Shown here: positions 50,103 to 60,910 of the stretch, in pieces
How positions within the stretch are numbered: position 1 is the stretch's first letter
How the letters are laid out: each line of letters opens with the position of its first letter
Assembly (NCBI RefSeq): GCF_950295315.1
Contig: NC_080168.1
Span: forward strand, 72,096,008 to 72,160,007
Direction of reading: 5' to 3'
DNA: 64,000 nucleotides
From: Erinaceus europaeus
Taxonomy: Eukaryota; Chordata; Mammalia; Eulipotyphla; Erinaceidae
Notes under the pieces: generated by a model
What the model saw: the letters and a program-made list of their open reading frames with translations, nothing else
Database searches by the model: none
Told to the model about the DNA's origin: nothing
Program-made: the position numbers and the translations under genes

Positions 50103-50232
50103 AAGAGTAGATAGTATAATGATTATGCAACGAGATTCTCATTCCTGAGCCTCTGAGGTCCCAGGTTCAATCCCCTGAACCACCATTAGCCAGAGTTAGC
50201 AGTGCTCTGGTTTAAAAAAAAAAAAAAAAAAA
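50103..50232 (+). mobile_element. SINE D
   Basis: GTAGATAGTATAATGATTATGC .. GCAGTGCTCTGGTTTAAAA, plus. Confidence 0.78.
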
Positions 50233-50439
50233 GCAAAACAAAAAACCTCATTGTCCAAAGAAATGAATTAATCTCCAACTCAGCTCTGTCTTTAAGAACA
50301 GAGTTCTGCACAGCTTTTTCCCCTGCATTATTAGGAAATTTCTTGTTCTTTTGTTTGCAAGGTTTAGTTGATCAGTTAGCTTCTGAGTGACACTCAAGTG
50401 GAAGATCTGTGAACTCCTAGTTACTCAGTTTTTTATGGG

Positions 50440-50708
50440 TTTTTAATTTATTTACTTATTTTCCCTTTTGTTACCCTAGTTTTTTATTGTTGTAGTTATT
50501 ATTGCTACTATTGTTGTTGTCATCATTGTTGGATAGGACAGAGAGAAATGGAGAGAGGAGGGAAGACAGAGAAGGGGAAAGACAGACACCTGCAGACCTG
50601 CTTCACCGCCTGTGAAGCGACTCCCCTCCAGGTGGGGAGCCAGGGGCTTGAACTAGTTCCTTGCACTTTGCACCATGTGTGCTTAACCCACTATGCAACC
50701 GCCCGACC
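50440..50708 (-). mobile_element. SINE A
   Basis: ATTTACTTATTTTCCCTTTTG .. GCAACCGCCCGACC, minus. Confidence 0.85.
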
Positions 50709-50989
50709 TTTAATTTTTGTTAATGACTGGTTTCGTCGGTCTTGTTTTCTTATTTCCTTGTGAAATATACCAAGAAAGATTTTTCAATTTAATCGTGTCC
50801 TTTAGGGTGGTAGAAATAATAGTTTAACTTTTCCTAAGTAATAAGTGAATTTGTCATGTATCAGTAAGATGTTTTTGTGTCATGGTTTGGAACATACAAG
50901 TTTAAAAACTATATTTGTTATGCTATTTGTTTTATTAATCTTAATTACAAAATATTAAATTATTTTTATTTAAATTATAAAATATTTTA

Positions 50990-51183
50990 TATTAATTTAT
51001 TGGTTTATTTTGGATAGAGCGAGTAAAGGGGTAGATAGAGCAGAAGAGAGAAAGAGACAGACACCTGCAGCATTGCTTACACCACTTGTGTAGCTTCTCC
51101 CTACAGATGGGGATCAGGGTTGTGAACTAGGGTCCTTGTATACTCAATGTGTGTTTTTATCCAGGTACATCACCACCTGACCT
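50990..51183 (-). mobile_element. SINE B
   Basis: TTTTGGATAGAGCGAGTAAAG .. CATCACCACCTGACC, minus. Confidence 0.72.
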
Positions 51184-51314
51184 ATTTTATGCTGTTTATA
51201 ATTAATATGCGCAGTTGCATACAGCAATAACCCATTTCCTAACTGGCTTATTTTTAGCAATGGTTTTTATCAGAATGTCTTTTACATTTAATTTGCTATA
51301 AACCTATTGAGATT

Positions 51315-51525
51315 TTAAAATTTTTATTTATCTTTATTAATTTAATGGATAAAGACTGCCAGAAATCAAGAGAGAAGCAGGAGATAGAGAGAGGCAGAGA
51401 GACACTTGCAGGCCTGCTTCACTACTTGTGAAGTTTTTCCCTTGCAGGTGGGGACCAGGGGCTTGAACTAGATCCTTGTGCACTGTAACATGTGCACTCA
51501 ACCAAGGGTGCCATCACCTGGCTCC
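51315..51525 (-). mobile_element. SINE B
   Basis: GGATAAAGACTGCCAGAAATC .. GCCATCACCTGGCTCC, minus. Confidence 0.82.
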
Positions 51526-51552
51526 TGGATTTTTTTTTTGACATAATTTTTT

Positions 51553-51756
51553 AAAAAATTTTTTATTTAAGAAAGGATTAATGAACAAAAACATAAGGTA
51601 GGAGGGGTACAACTCCACACAATTCCCACCACCCAATCTCCATAACCCACCCCCTCCCATGATAGCTTTCCCATTTTCTAGCCCTCTGGGAGCATGGACC
51701 CAGGGTCATTGAGGGTTGCAGAAGGTAGAAGGTCTGGCTTCTGTAATTGCTTCCCC
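51553..51756 (-). mobile_element. L1 3' end, second family
   Basis: On the minus strand it reads GTGGGAATTGTGTGGAGTTG then TACCCCTCCTACCTTATG and an A-rich end. It is flanked by TTGACATAATTTTT at 51538-51552 (with one extra T) and 51757-51770. Same family as 60797-60910 in the other orientation. Confidence 0.8.
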
Positions 51757-51849
51757 TTGACATAATTTTTAAATAATTTTTGGTTCACTTTTATTTCATG
51801 TTATTCTTACTAGAGCTTTTTCAATTTTTGAATTTAAAATCATTGCTGA

Positions 51850-51971
51850 GATGAGCTGGGGAGACATCATAAGTGATATCAAATAATTTCCATGCTTGAG
51901 TTCCCTGATTCAGTTCCCAGCACCACTATAAATTAGAGCTGAGTAGTGCTCTGATTTAAAAAAAAAAAAAG
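51850..51971 (+). mobile_element. SINE D
   Basis: GAGCTGGGGAGACATCATAAG .. GAGTAGTGCTCTGATTTAAA, plus. Confidence 0.7.
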
Positions 51972-52321
51972 TTGCAGGGTATTCAGTGGTAAATATATAA
52001 TATATAAATATATATTTTAATGCTAAAATATTAGCAGTTATAGAGGAAAATACCTCTTTAGCTGGAATTGTTATTTAATGGACAAATTGTAAGTGTGAAA
52101 TGATACATAAAAAGATAATGTTATATCTTCTTCAAATACTAGAAACTTCACATTCACAGTTAATGTTAACATAGTTATTAAATATATATGGCTTCATGTT
52201 TTTATATAAAATAATTTTCTATGTGGACTAATAATAACAACTCTAACCTAGATTCTGAGTTAGAAAAAGAGAAAATATGTCTGACTAAAAGCAAATATAT
52301 TTTGAGGACAGAAAGTAGGAA

Positions 52322-52538
52322 AAGGGGCCAGGTGGTGGCGCACCTGGTTGAGCGCACATGTTACAATGAGCAAGGACCCAGGTTCGATCCCCTGGTTCCC
52401 ACTTGCAGGGGGAAAGCTTCACAAGTGGTGAAGCAGGGCTGCAGATGTCTCTCTGTCTCTCTCCCTCCCTATCACTTCCTTCCCTCTCGATTTCTCCCTG
52501 TCTCTATCCAATAAATAAAGATAATTAAAAAAAAAAAA
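52322..52538 (+). mobile_element. SINE B with TSD
   Basis: Perfect TSD AGAAAGTAGGAA at 52310-52321 and 52539-52550; near-consensus full copy. Confidence 0.9.
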
Positions 52539-53311
52539 AGAAAGTAGGAAGAATGAATCTATAATCTTTTATAAAGAATTGAAATTTCATGTCAAATGGA
52601 ACTATTCAAAAAATAAAAGGGACCATGATTTTCTTGAGATGGTTCCTTTAGGAGTATTGTAGTTTTGGGGTGTGTGTGTGCGCGCTAAAGGTATTATAAG
52701 AGCTGATAAGTATGTCAAATATTTCCTGAAATTCACTGATACTAATGATCTTAAAAGTTAAATGTTTTAAAGCGTAAGACAAAATACATGTAGGCATTTT
52801 CATGCATATATAGATAGGTTTGTACACATAGATTTATTTTTTACAGGAAACAATTTTAGTTCACTTAAAATTTTTTTTCCAGTTATATAAAATTTGCTGC
52901 TCTCAGTTGCCTTTTTTCAGAGGGGGATAAGGGAAGACCCGCCAGCACTGAAGCTTTCTTTGTGTCATTTGGGCTGGGACTGCTTTGAGGAAACATTACT
53001 GAGTTTGACTATTTTTAAAATTCATCTTTAAATTGTGACTATATACATATATATAACTCATTTTTTTATAATAATACACCTAAGTATAGGCAACATTTTG
53101 AAATTTTCTCGATTGCTGAATCTTACTGTAGATATACTTAAATTTCTTAGCATAATACTGTTATCTTGAGAGTAATATTTGACCTCTTTCTATAAAGCCA
53201 AATTTTGATCTTTTCAAGGGTTCTTTTTGGGTTGATAATAATTTTTCAAGTATATTATTTAGCTCATTAGCAATATATATTTTATGATACGCTTATAAAA
53301 ATTTTTATAGA

Positions 53312-53541
53312 TTTTTAAAATACTCCCTTTTGTAACCCCTGTTTTATTGTTGTAGTCATTATTGCTGTAATTGTTAGGACAGAGAGAAATGGAGACGATG
53401 GGAGAAAGAGACAAAGATAGACACCTGGAGACCTGCTTTATCGCCTGTGAAGCGACTCCTCTGAAGGTGGAGATCCTTTCTTGGGGTTCTTGCACTTTGC
53501 ACCAGGTGCGCTTAACCCGTGGTGCCTACCGCCCAACTCCC
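53312..53541 (-). mobile_element. SINE A, shortened
   Basis: CTCCCTTTTGTAACCCCTG .. GCCTACCGCCCAACTCCC, minus. Confidence 0.75.
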
Positions 53542-53552
53542 CAGAGTGCCTT

Positions 53553-53770
53553 TTAAAAGATTTATTTAATGAAAACCGGATCATCACTTCGGCATGTAGT
53601 GTGGAATCTGGAACTTGGTACCTCTCTATACCTGCTGTGCCACCTACTCAGCCTTGGATAGGGTATTTTTGTTGTTGGGAGAGGATTCACTTCTCTAAAA
53701 TGACCCTCAGATTGGACCCGGTGGGGGCAGTGGTGAGAGATACTGCAGCACTGAAGCTTCTTCCCTGCTG
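53553..53770 (-). mobile_element. Old C-type SINE fragment
   Basis: AAAGATTTATTTAATGAAAAC .. GTGCCACCTACTCAGCC to 53654, then unassigned sequence. Confidence 0.4.
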
Positions 53771-53930
53771 TTGATTCATGACTTGAATTACAATCATCAA
53801 TATCATCTCGTATTCTCTATTGAAGATGTCTTTTTTTTGTTGTTGTTGTTAAAGGTGTCTTATTTCTTTTAAAAAAAATTCTAGGGGCCCCTGGGATGAT
53901 TTGAGGTAGCATAGAAATGTTTACTAGAGG

Positions 53931-54175
53931 GACTGGGCTGTGGTGCACATGGCAGTGTACACACATTACCATGCACAAGGATCCTTGTTGAAGCCCGTGG
54001 TCTCTACTTGCAGGGGGAAAAACTTCATGAGGTACAGCCATTTGCAGTGTCTGTTTTCCTCCACCTACTACCTCCTCCATTTTTTCTGTTCTATCTAATT
54101 GGGGTGGGGGGGAGTCAAAGGAAAAAACCTACTGGCATGGTGGATCCCTGGTTGCAAAAAAAAAAAAAAAAAAAA
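53931..54175 (+). mobile_element. Chimeric SINE: B-like head with A-long-like tail
   Basis: GGGACTGGGCTGTGGTGCACA head, 3' end TACTGGCATGGTGGATCCC plus a 21-nt A-tail. Confidence 0.6.
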
Positions 54176-54432
54176 GCTAGAGTTGCTGTTTTTCAGACTG
54201 ACTTTCTGATTTACAGAACTTAAAGAGATTTTTCAATGCCTTTGAAGCACATATACCAGAGTGGAAAAAACAAAACTTTTAAGAGAAACATTCTTCTAGT
54301 AAGTACATAAAATCCCAGCTCTGTCACAAAATACATTCCTATAGCTAATTCTTTGCCGGTTTTCTCATGTGAATTTGATACAGTTAAATAAAGTGTAGAA
54401 TTATTACAAACCAGAATTTGAATATATTTTCT

Positions 54433-54708
54433 TTTTTTAATTTTTTAAAAATATTCCTTTTGTTGCCCTTGTTGTTTTATTGTTGTAGTTATTTTTATTG
54501 TAGTTGTTGTTGGATAGGACAGAGAGAAATGGAGAGAGGAAGGGAAGACAGAGGGAGAGATAAAGACAGACACCTGCAGACCTGCTTCACCACCTGTGAA
54601 GCGACTCCCCTGCAGGTGGGGAGCTGGGGGCTCGAACTGGGATCTTTATGCCGGTCCTTGTGCTTTGCACCACATGCGCTTAACCTGCTGTGCTACTGGC
54701 CGACTCCC
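54433..54708 (-). mobile_element. SINE A
   Basis: Full minus copy ending GCTACTGGCCGACTCCC. Confidence 0.85.
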
Positions 54709-54754
54709 TCTTTTTAAAATTTTTTTGCTTATTTTTTTAAAAATACTTTTTTTA

Positions 54755-55030
54755 GATTTTTAAAAATATTTTTTATTCCCCTTTTCTGCCCTTGTTTTAT
54801 TGTTGTAGTTGTTGTTATTGATGTCTCTGTTGTTGGATAGGACAGAGAGAAATGGAGAGAGGAGGGGAAGACAGAGAAGGGGAAGAGAAAGACACCTACA
54901 GACGTGCTTCACCGCCTGTGAAGTGACTCCCCTGCAAGTAGGGAGCTGGGGTCCTTGAACCGGGATCCTTACGCCTGTCCTTGCGCTTTGCGCCACCTGC
55001 GCTTAACCTGCTGCCTTACTGCCCGACTCC
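54755..55030 (-). mobile_element. SINE A
   Basis: Full minus copy ending CTTACTGCCCGACTCC. Confidence 0.85.
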
Positions 55031-55036
55031 GCAGCT

Positions 55037-55510
55037 TATTTTCTTTATTGGATAGAGACAGTCAGAAACCGGGGGCGGGGGGCGGGGCAGGGCGCGGAGT
55101 CGGATGGTAGCACAGCAGTTTATGCTTAGGTGGCGCAAAGCTCAAGGACCAATGTAAGGATCTCGGTTCGAGCCCCTGGCTCCCCCACCTGTAGGCGAAT
55201 CGTTTCACAGGCCGTGAAGCAGGTCTGCAGGTGTCTTTCTCTCCCCCTCTGTCTTCCTCTCCTTTTTCCATTTCTGTCCTCTAACAACGATGACATCAAT
55301 AACAACGACAATAACTAACAAAAAACAAGGGCAACAAAAGGGAAAATAAATATAAAAATTAGAGAAATCGAGTGGTGAGAGACAAAGTGACATCTGCAGC
55401 ACTGTTTCACCACTTGAAAGCTTTCCCCTTGTAGGTTGGGACTAGGGGCTCGAACATGGGTCCTTGCGCATTGTAATGTGCTCTCAGCCAGGTGCACCAC
55501 CACCCAGCCC
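55037..55510 (-). mobile_element. SINE B split by a SINE A
   Basis: The minus B halves (ATTGGATAGAGACAGTCAGA.. and ..CACCACCACCCAGCCCC) surround a plus A copy at 55096-55360. A GC-rich tract (55069-55096) sits at the left junction. Confidence 0.75.
55096..55360 (+). mobile_element. SINE A inside SINE B
   Basis: GGAGTCGGATGGTAGCACAGC .. GGGAAAATAAATATAAAAAT, plus. Confidence 0.82.
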
Positions 55511-55539
55511 CAATTATTTTCTTTTTAATTTTAAAAAAT

Positions 55540-55622
55540 ATGTAGTCAATAAGAAATTGTTGCTTATTGACAACAAGGGCAACAAAATGGGAAAAGATTG
55601 CCTCCAGAAGTAGTGGATTCAT
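55540..55622 (+). mobile_element. A-long 3' end fragment
   Basis: GACAACAAGGGCAACAAAATG .. GAAGTAGTGGATTCATC, plus. Confidence 0.5.
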
Positions 55623-55732
55623 CTTTTTAGATTTTCTTCTATACAAAATGTCAACCAACTAGAGTTTTGTGAATGTATTAAGATTCTCATGTAAAAATAA
55701 AACATTATGAGACTTGTGAAAATCACAAAAAC

Positions 55733-56000
55733 GGAAGTTGGGCCGTAGCGCAGCAGTTTAAGCGCACATGGCAGAAAGCCCAAGGACCAGCGTAAGGATC
55801 CCGATTCGAGCCCCTGGCTCTCCTGCATGGGAGTTAATTCACAAGAGGTGAAGCAGGTCTGCAGGTGTCTGTCTTTCTATGCCCCTCTCTATGTACCCTC
55901 CTCTACATTTCTCTCTGTTCTATCCAACAATGACATCAATAACAACAATAATAACTACAGCAATAAAGGGCAACAAAAGGGAATAAATAAATATTAAAAA
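55733..56000 (+). mobile_element. SINE A with TSD
   Basis: Perfect TSD GAAAATCACAAAAAC at 55718-55732 and 56001-56015. Confidence 0.9.
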
Positions 56001-56057
56001 GAAAATCACAAAAACAGTTATACTTTTAGCCAGAGTAATCTTACAATTTCTCCTTTT

Positions 56058-56320
56058 TAAAAATTTCTTTTTTGTATATTTATTCCCTTTTGTTGCCCTT
56101 GTGGTTATTATTGTTGTTATTGATGTCGTCGTCGTTGGATAGGACACAGAGTAATGAAGAGACGAGGGGAAGACGGGGAAAGAACGGCAGAAACCTACAG
56201 ACCTGCTTCACAACTTCTGAAGCGACTCGCCTGCAGGTGGGGAGCAGGGGGCTCGAACTGGGCTCTGCCTTGGGCTTTGCACCACGTGTGCTTAACCCGC
56301 TGTGGTACCGCTCGGCTCCC
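56058..56320 (-). mobile_element. SINE A
   Basis: TATTTATTCCCTTTTGTTGCC .. GTACCGCTCGGCTCCC, minus; ACAATTTCTCCTTT / ACAATTTATCCTTT flank it. Confidence 0.84.
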
Positions 56321-56597
56321 ACAATTTATCCTTTATATCACATCACTAACTAACATAAATTTGTACCAGATATGATACTCGAGGTTTATTAATATTTCCT
56401 AGGTTTTTTTTTTTATGTAATAAACATTTCAATGATTCTTTTAATATTTTCTGTTTTTTGTGTATGTGTGTGTTGGAGGTTAGTAATTTGTTCAGTGGAT
56501 ACCATCTCCCCTCCAATCCCTGTATTACTTTATTAAGGAAACAGCTCAGGGTTTAATTAAACTGTTAACTTTCTTATTTGGAAAGGTCACTTTAGAC

Positions 56598-56760
56598 CAG
56601 ACTGGCACTGGCACACCCAATTAAGTGCAAACATTTCCATGTGCAATATTGGGTTCAAGCCCCTGGTTCCCACCTGTAGGGGGAAGAATAAAACAGTTAC
56701 TTGTAGACTTAATTACAGTTCCTTCCTTCCTTCCTCCCTCTCTTCCTTCTTCCCTTCCTT
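56598..56760 (+). mobile_element. SINE B fragment and CT-rich tract
   Basis: CAGACTGGCACTGGCACACCC .. CCACCTGTAGGGGGAAG, then TTCC-rich sequence to 56760. Confidence 0.55.
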
Positions 56761-56981
56761 ATTTTAATTTTCCAGATAGACTAGTCCTCTAAAATTGGGA
56801 GCTGGGTAGTCAACAGCACCAAAACTTTTGCGTTGTGGTGAGGGCCTAGATCTAACTTGGGTTGTATGTATAACAAAACAAGTTAGCTTTTTTAATTATC
56901 TGAATCAATAGAGTTTACAGTTTTTTGTTCTGAGCCTAATTTCTACAGTTCTTATACTCTGACTTTCTTAATCGTGTACTT

Positions 56982-57310
56982 TTTTTTCTTTTTTTTTTGC
57001 CTCCAGAAATATTGCTGGGGCTCAGTGCCTACTACGAGTCCACTGCTCCTGAAGGCCATTTTTTCCCCTTTTGTTGCCCATTGTTATTATTGTGTTATTA
57101 TTGCTGTCATTATTGGACAGGAAAGAGAGAAATGGGAGAGAGGAGGAGAAGACAGAGGGATAGAAAAAGATAGACACTTGCAGACATGTTTCACTGCTTG
57201 TGAAATGACCGCCCCCCTCCCACATAGGTGGGAAGCCAGGGGCTGGAACCAGGATATTTAAGCTGGTCCTTGCACTTCTTGCCATGTGAGCTTAATTTGC
57301 TGTGCTCCCC
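56982..57310 (-). mobile_element. SINE A-long (first of three)
   Basis: GCCTCCAGAAATATTGCTGG .. AATTTGCTGTGCTCCCC, minus. Confidence 0.8.
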
Positions 57311-57312
57311 TC

Positions 57313-57552
57313 CTTTTTTTTTTGCCTCCAGAATTATTGCTGGGGCTTGGTGCCTACACTATGAATCCACTGCTTCTGGCATCCATTTTTTCCATTTTTT
57401 TGTTGGATAGGACAGAGACACCTGCAGACCTGCTTCACCACTTGGGAAGCCAAGTCCTTTATAGGTGGGGAGCTGGGAGCTCAAACCAGGATGTTTGTGC
57501 TAGTCATTGCACTTCCTGCTATGTGTCCTTAACCCAGTGCTGTGTGGCCCCC
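57313..57552 (-). mobile_element. SINE A-long, internally deleted (second of three)
   Basis: GCCTCCAGAATTATTGCTGG .. CAGTGCTGTGTGGCCCCC; lacks the pyrimidine-block region. Confidence 0.75.
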
Positions 57553-57610
57553 TTCATAGAGATTTTCTGAAGAGCCATGACATTCAGAATGTCACTACAT
57601 CTAATTATCC

Positions 57611-57960
57611 TTTTTTTTTTTTTTTTTGCCTCCAGGGTTATTGCTGGGGCTTGGTGCCAGCACTACGAATCCACTGCTTCTGGAGGCTATTTTTTTCCCA
57701 TTTTTGTTGCCCTTTTTGTCATTGTTATTGTTGGTTCTGATGATGTTGCTGGACAGAGAAAGTTGTTGCTGAATAGGACAGAGAGAAATTGAGACAGGAG
57801 GCAAAGACGCAGAGTGAAAGATAAACACCGGCAACCTGCTTCACCTCTTGTGAAGCGACTTCCCTGCAGGTGGGGAGCTGGGGTTCCAACTGGGATGCTT
57901 AAGCTGGTCTTGGCTCTTTGCGCCATGTGCTCTTAACTGGCCTCACTATGGCCTGACCAC
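57611..57960 (-). mobile_element. SINE A-long (third of three)
   Basis: GCCTCCAGGGTTATTGCTGG .. CTCACTATGGCCTGACC, minus, separated by 58 bp from the second. Confidence 0.8.
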
Positions 57961-57992
57961 CTCTCTCTCTTTTTTTTTAAGATTATATTTAT

Positions 57993-58279
57993 TGGGAGTT
58001 GGATGGTAGTGCAGTGGGTTAAGCACAGGTGGCGCAAAGCACAAGGATAGGCATAAGGATCCCGTTTCAAACCCTGGCCCCCCACCTATAGGGGAGTCGC
58101 TTCACAAGCAGGTTGCTTCACAAGCAGGTTGCCGATGTCTATCTTTGTCTCCCCCTCTGTCTTCGCCTCCTTTCTCCATTTCTCTCTGTCCTATCCAACA
58201 ACAATGATGACATCAATAACAACAGTAATAACTACAACAATAAAAATAAGGGCAACAAAAGGGAATAAATATTAAACAA
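57993..58279 (+). mobile_element. SINE A with internal duplication
   Basis: Plus copy containing a 17-bp tandem duplication (GCTTCACAAGCAGGTT unit, 58099-58132). TTATATTTATT flanks it; it lies in the tail of a C copy. Confidence 0.82.
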
Positions 58280-58280
58280 A

Positions 58281-58402
58281 AGGTTTATATTTATTCATGT
58301 AGAATGATAGGCAGAGAAAGAACCAGGTGTCACTTTGGTACATGTGCTTCTGGACCTCATGCTTGAGAGTCCCACACTTTATCCACTGCATCACCTCCCC
58401 GA
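58281..58402 (-). mobile_element. SINE C
   Basis: GAAAGAACCAGGTGTCACTTT .. GCATCACCTCCCCGAG, minus. Confidence 0.72.
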
Positions 58403-58470
58403 GTACTTATTACTCATTTTACACATCTGTGCACTTTTATCTTCATTTCTAGTTGTAACTTTATTTTTTA

Positions 58471-58590
58471 ATTTTTTTTTCCAGAGCACTGCTCAGCTCT
58501 GGCTTGTGGTATGGGGGGATTGAAACTGCGACTTTAGGGCTTCATGTATGAGAGTCTCTTTGCATAACCATTATGCCACCTACCCCCATC
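58471..58590 (-). mobile_element. SINE D
   Basis: CCAGAGCACTGCTCAGCTCTG .. TTATGCCACCTACCCCC, minus. Confidence 0.82.
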
Positions 58591-58591
58591 C

Positions 58592-58633
58592 ACATTTTTA
58601 TTTATGTATGAGAGATAACAGAGGGAAAGACAC

Positions 58634-58676
<43 letters not shown>

Positions 58677-58782
58677 TAGAGCACTGATCAGCTCTGGCTT
58701 TTGTTGGTGCTGGGGATTAAATCTGGGATCTTGGAGCTTTAGGCATGAAAGCCTTTTGTAAAACCCATTATGCTGTATCCCC
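58592..58782 (-). mobile_element. SINE D with (CA)n
   Basis: A minus D copy (AGAGCACTGATCAGCTCTGG ..) whose tail carries about 18 CA units at 58637-58673. Confidence 0.78.
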
Positions 58783-59411
58783 AGATGTTCAGAACTGTCT
58801 CAAGAGCAGTAACAGAGTCCTTGGAAGTTCATGGACTTCCCTCTAAATCATTGTCTAATAAAATTCTAAATCACCTTTAGGGATAATAGAACAGATGTAT
58901 GTTGCCTGTACAAGAATTTGATCCTGCTGGTCTCAGGTTAATAATGGTTCATAATGTGCATTGCTATACAGTTTCCGGGTGACTTGGAGACTTCATTTTG
59001 AGTGTATCTGTTGTGAAGTGTGTTGATCTTTGTGGTTGCCTCATAATGCATATCCTGTTGCACTAATATTTTAAGGATCCCTGCCTAATCACTGAAATAA
59101 TTCCACTCAGTGATTTCTAGCCAGTTGTCAGTTGGCATACTGCAAAAACTTAATTTTGACGTCATGAATATGTACTAAGTACTAAATAAATACTGTGTAT
59201 TTGTTAATCCATATTTAAGCTATTTTATGTGTTCAGAAGTTTAGGAATTTCAATTAATGGTTTGTGTTCTCTAATGATTCTATAAAGGTTTTCATTCAAT
59301 TGACTTTTAACTCTTAACTTTCTATTCTAGAGAGAGATTAGAAATAGTGTGATCTATTTTCATGTCAGTGCTTATGCCCCATACAAGGCCTGGTGGGTGA
59401 AGATAATAGGA

Positions 59412-59596
59412 ATTTGAGTTAAGCAGTTACACTCCTAGTAGAGCAGTGCCTTGCACCAGGACTATGGTTCAAGCCTCATCCCTAATTTCAAGTGGAACAG
59501 TGGTGGAGGAATCTCTCTCTCTCCCCTTCTCACTCCTTCCTCTCTCTATTTCTGTCTCTACCAGGAGACAAAAAGAGGACAAAGGGGAAAAAAAAA
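59412..59596 (+). mobile_element. E-type SINE
   Basis: TACACTCCTAGTAGAGCAGTG .. CAAAAAGAGGACAAAGGGG, plus. Confidence 0.6.
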
Positions 59597-60019
59597 ATAA
59601 CAACTATATCAAAGCCAAAAGAAATTGTTCTAGTTTTTATTCTGGTAGCTGAATGATTTTGATGTATTAAAAGGTTATTGAGTCTTTCATGTGATTTAAT
59701 CTTTTGTTCTAGATTGAAGATGAACATGTGATAAATGTATACTCTAAAGCTATGTATTTCAAATATGATTTTCTTTTCAGATTCATTATTTGTCATTTTA
59801 GAAAGTAAAGTCCACTAAAGAATTTAGTAGATGGCGGGGCTAGAGGACTGTTAAGTCGTTTTATTGCAAAACTTACCACCTCACCTTTGAGACTTTAAAA
59901 TCAACATGTTTGGACTAGAGACTTTTCAAGATTATGTAGTATATGAAAGTAAAATAAATCAGTTCATAATCAGAGTCTATAGTTGCTATATTTACATATT
60001 TCTTTCCAAAGTAAAAAAA

Positions 60020-60120
60020 AAAAAGCGATTACATATAGTACATGTGATGCCTGGGATTAAACTCAGGACCTCAGATTTTTAAGTCTTGTACTTTAGCTAC
60101 TGTACCATCTCCTGGACTAC
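60020..60120 (-). mobile_element. C-type SINE fragment
   Basis: GTACATGTGATGCCTGGGATT .. TGTACCATCTCCTGGACT, minus. Confidence 0.6.
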
Positions 60121-60477
60121 AGAAAACTTGATTTTCTACTATGTTTCTACTTCATACAGTTAATTTCTGATTCATTTTATGGTTTCCATATATGCCTTCA
60201 TCAATTTACACGTCACATTAATCTCCTGTTTAGATTACACTTGTTCTATTGATCTGCTTTGATTTATGTGTGGTGGTTATTTAATAGAGCTTTTAGCCAT
60301 TTTTGCTTTATATTTTTTATATGTATATTGTGCTATGTTAAATTATCTGAAAGCAGATATTTAAAAAAAATTAGTCTATGGAAAGTCAATATACTGGCAA
60401 AAGAGATCCTCTGAATTTATAGAATGGGAAGTACAATGAAAACGAGCATTGATATTCTTCAGTTTTTCGTTAACTAT

Positions 60478-60605
60478 TTTATTATTTTTATTATATACCA
60501 GAGCACCGTTCATCTCTGGCTTAAGGTGTACTGAGGAATTGAACCTGGGGCTTTTGACTCTGGCACACAAGTCTGTTACATAAACCACTGTCTTTTCCTG
60601 CCCTT
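60478..60605 (-). mobile_element. SINE D
   Basis: ACCAGAGCACCGTTCATCTC .. AAACCACTGTCTTTTCCTGCCC, minus. Confidence 0.72.
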
Positions 60606-60796
60606 CAGATTCTTCATTTCTTCCTTTCAAATATAGTATAATTATTTAGGAGATATCTTTGACTTATATCTTTGAATTCCTCTATAAGTGTGTAAATTAA
60701 ACTTTGGTAGTGGATACAGCTATTTTCCTTTAGACATGAATGAGGTAGTGTTCCCAAGGTTGACTGAAAATACAGTTTAAAACTTCAGTTATTATC

Positions 60797-60910
60797 AAGG
60801 GAGGGGATGGGATACGGAGTTTTGGTGGTGGAAATTGTGTGGAGTTGTACCCCTCTTATCCTATGGTTTTGTCAGTGTTCCTTTTTATAAATAAAATAAA
60901 ATTAAAAAAC
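60797..60910 (+). mobile_element. L1 3' end fragment, second family
   Basis: Contains GTGGAAATTGTGTGGAGTTG, TACCCCTCTTATCCTATGG and ends TAAATAAAATAAAATTAAAAAA. Plus-strand counterpart of 51553-51756, strongly 5' truncated. Confidence 0.78.
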
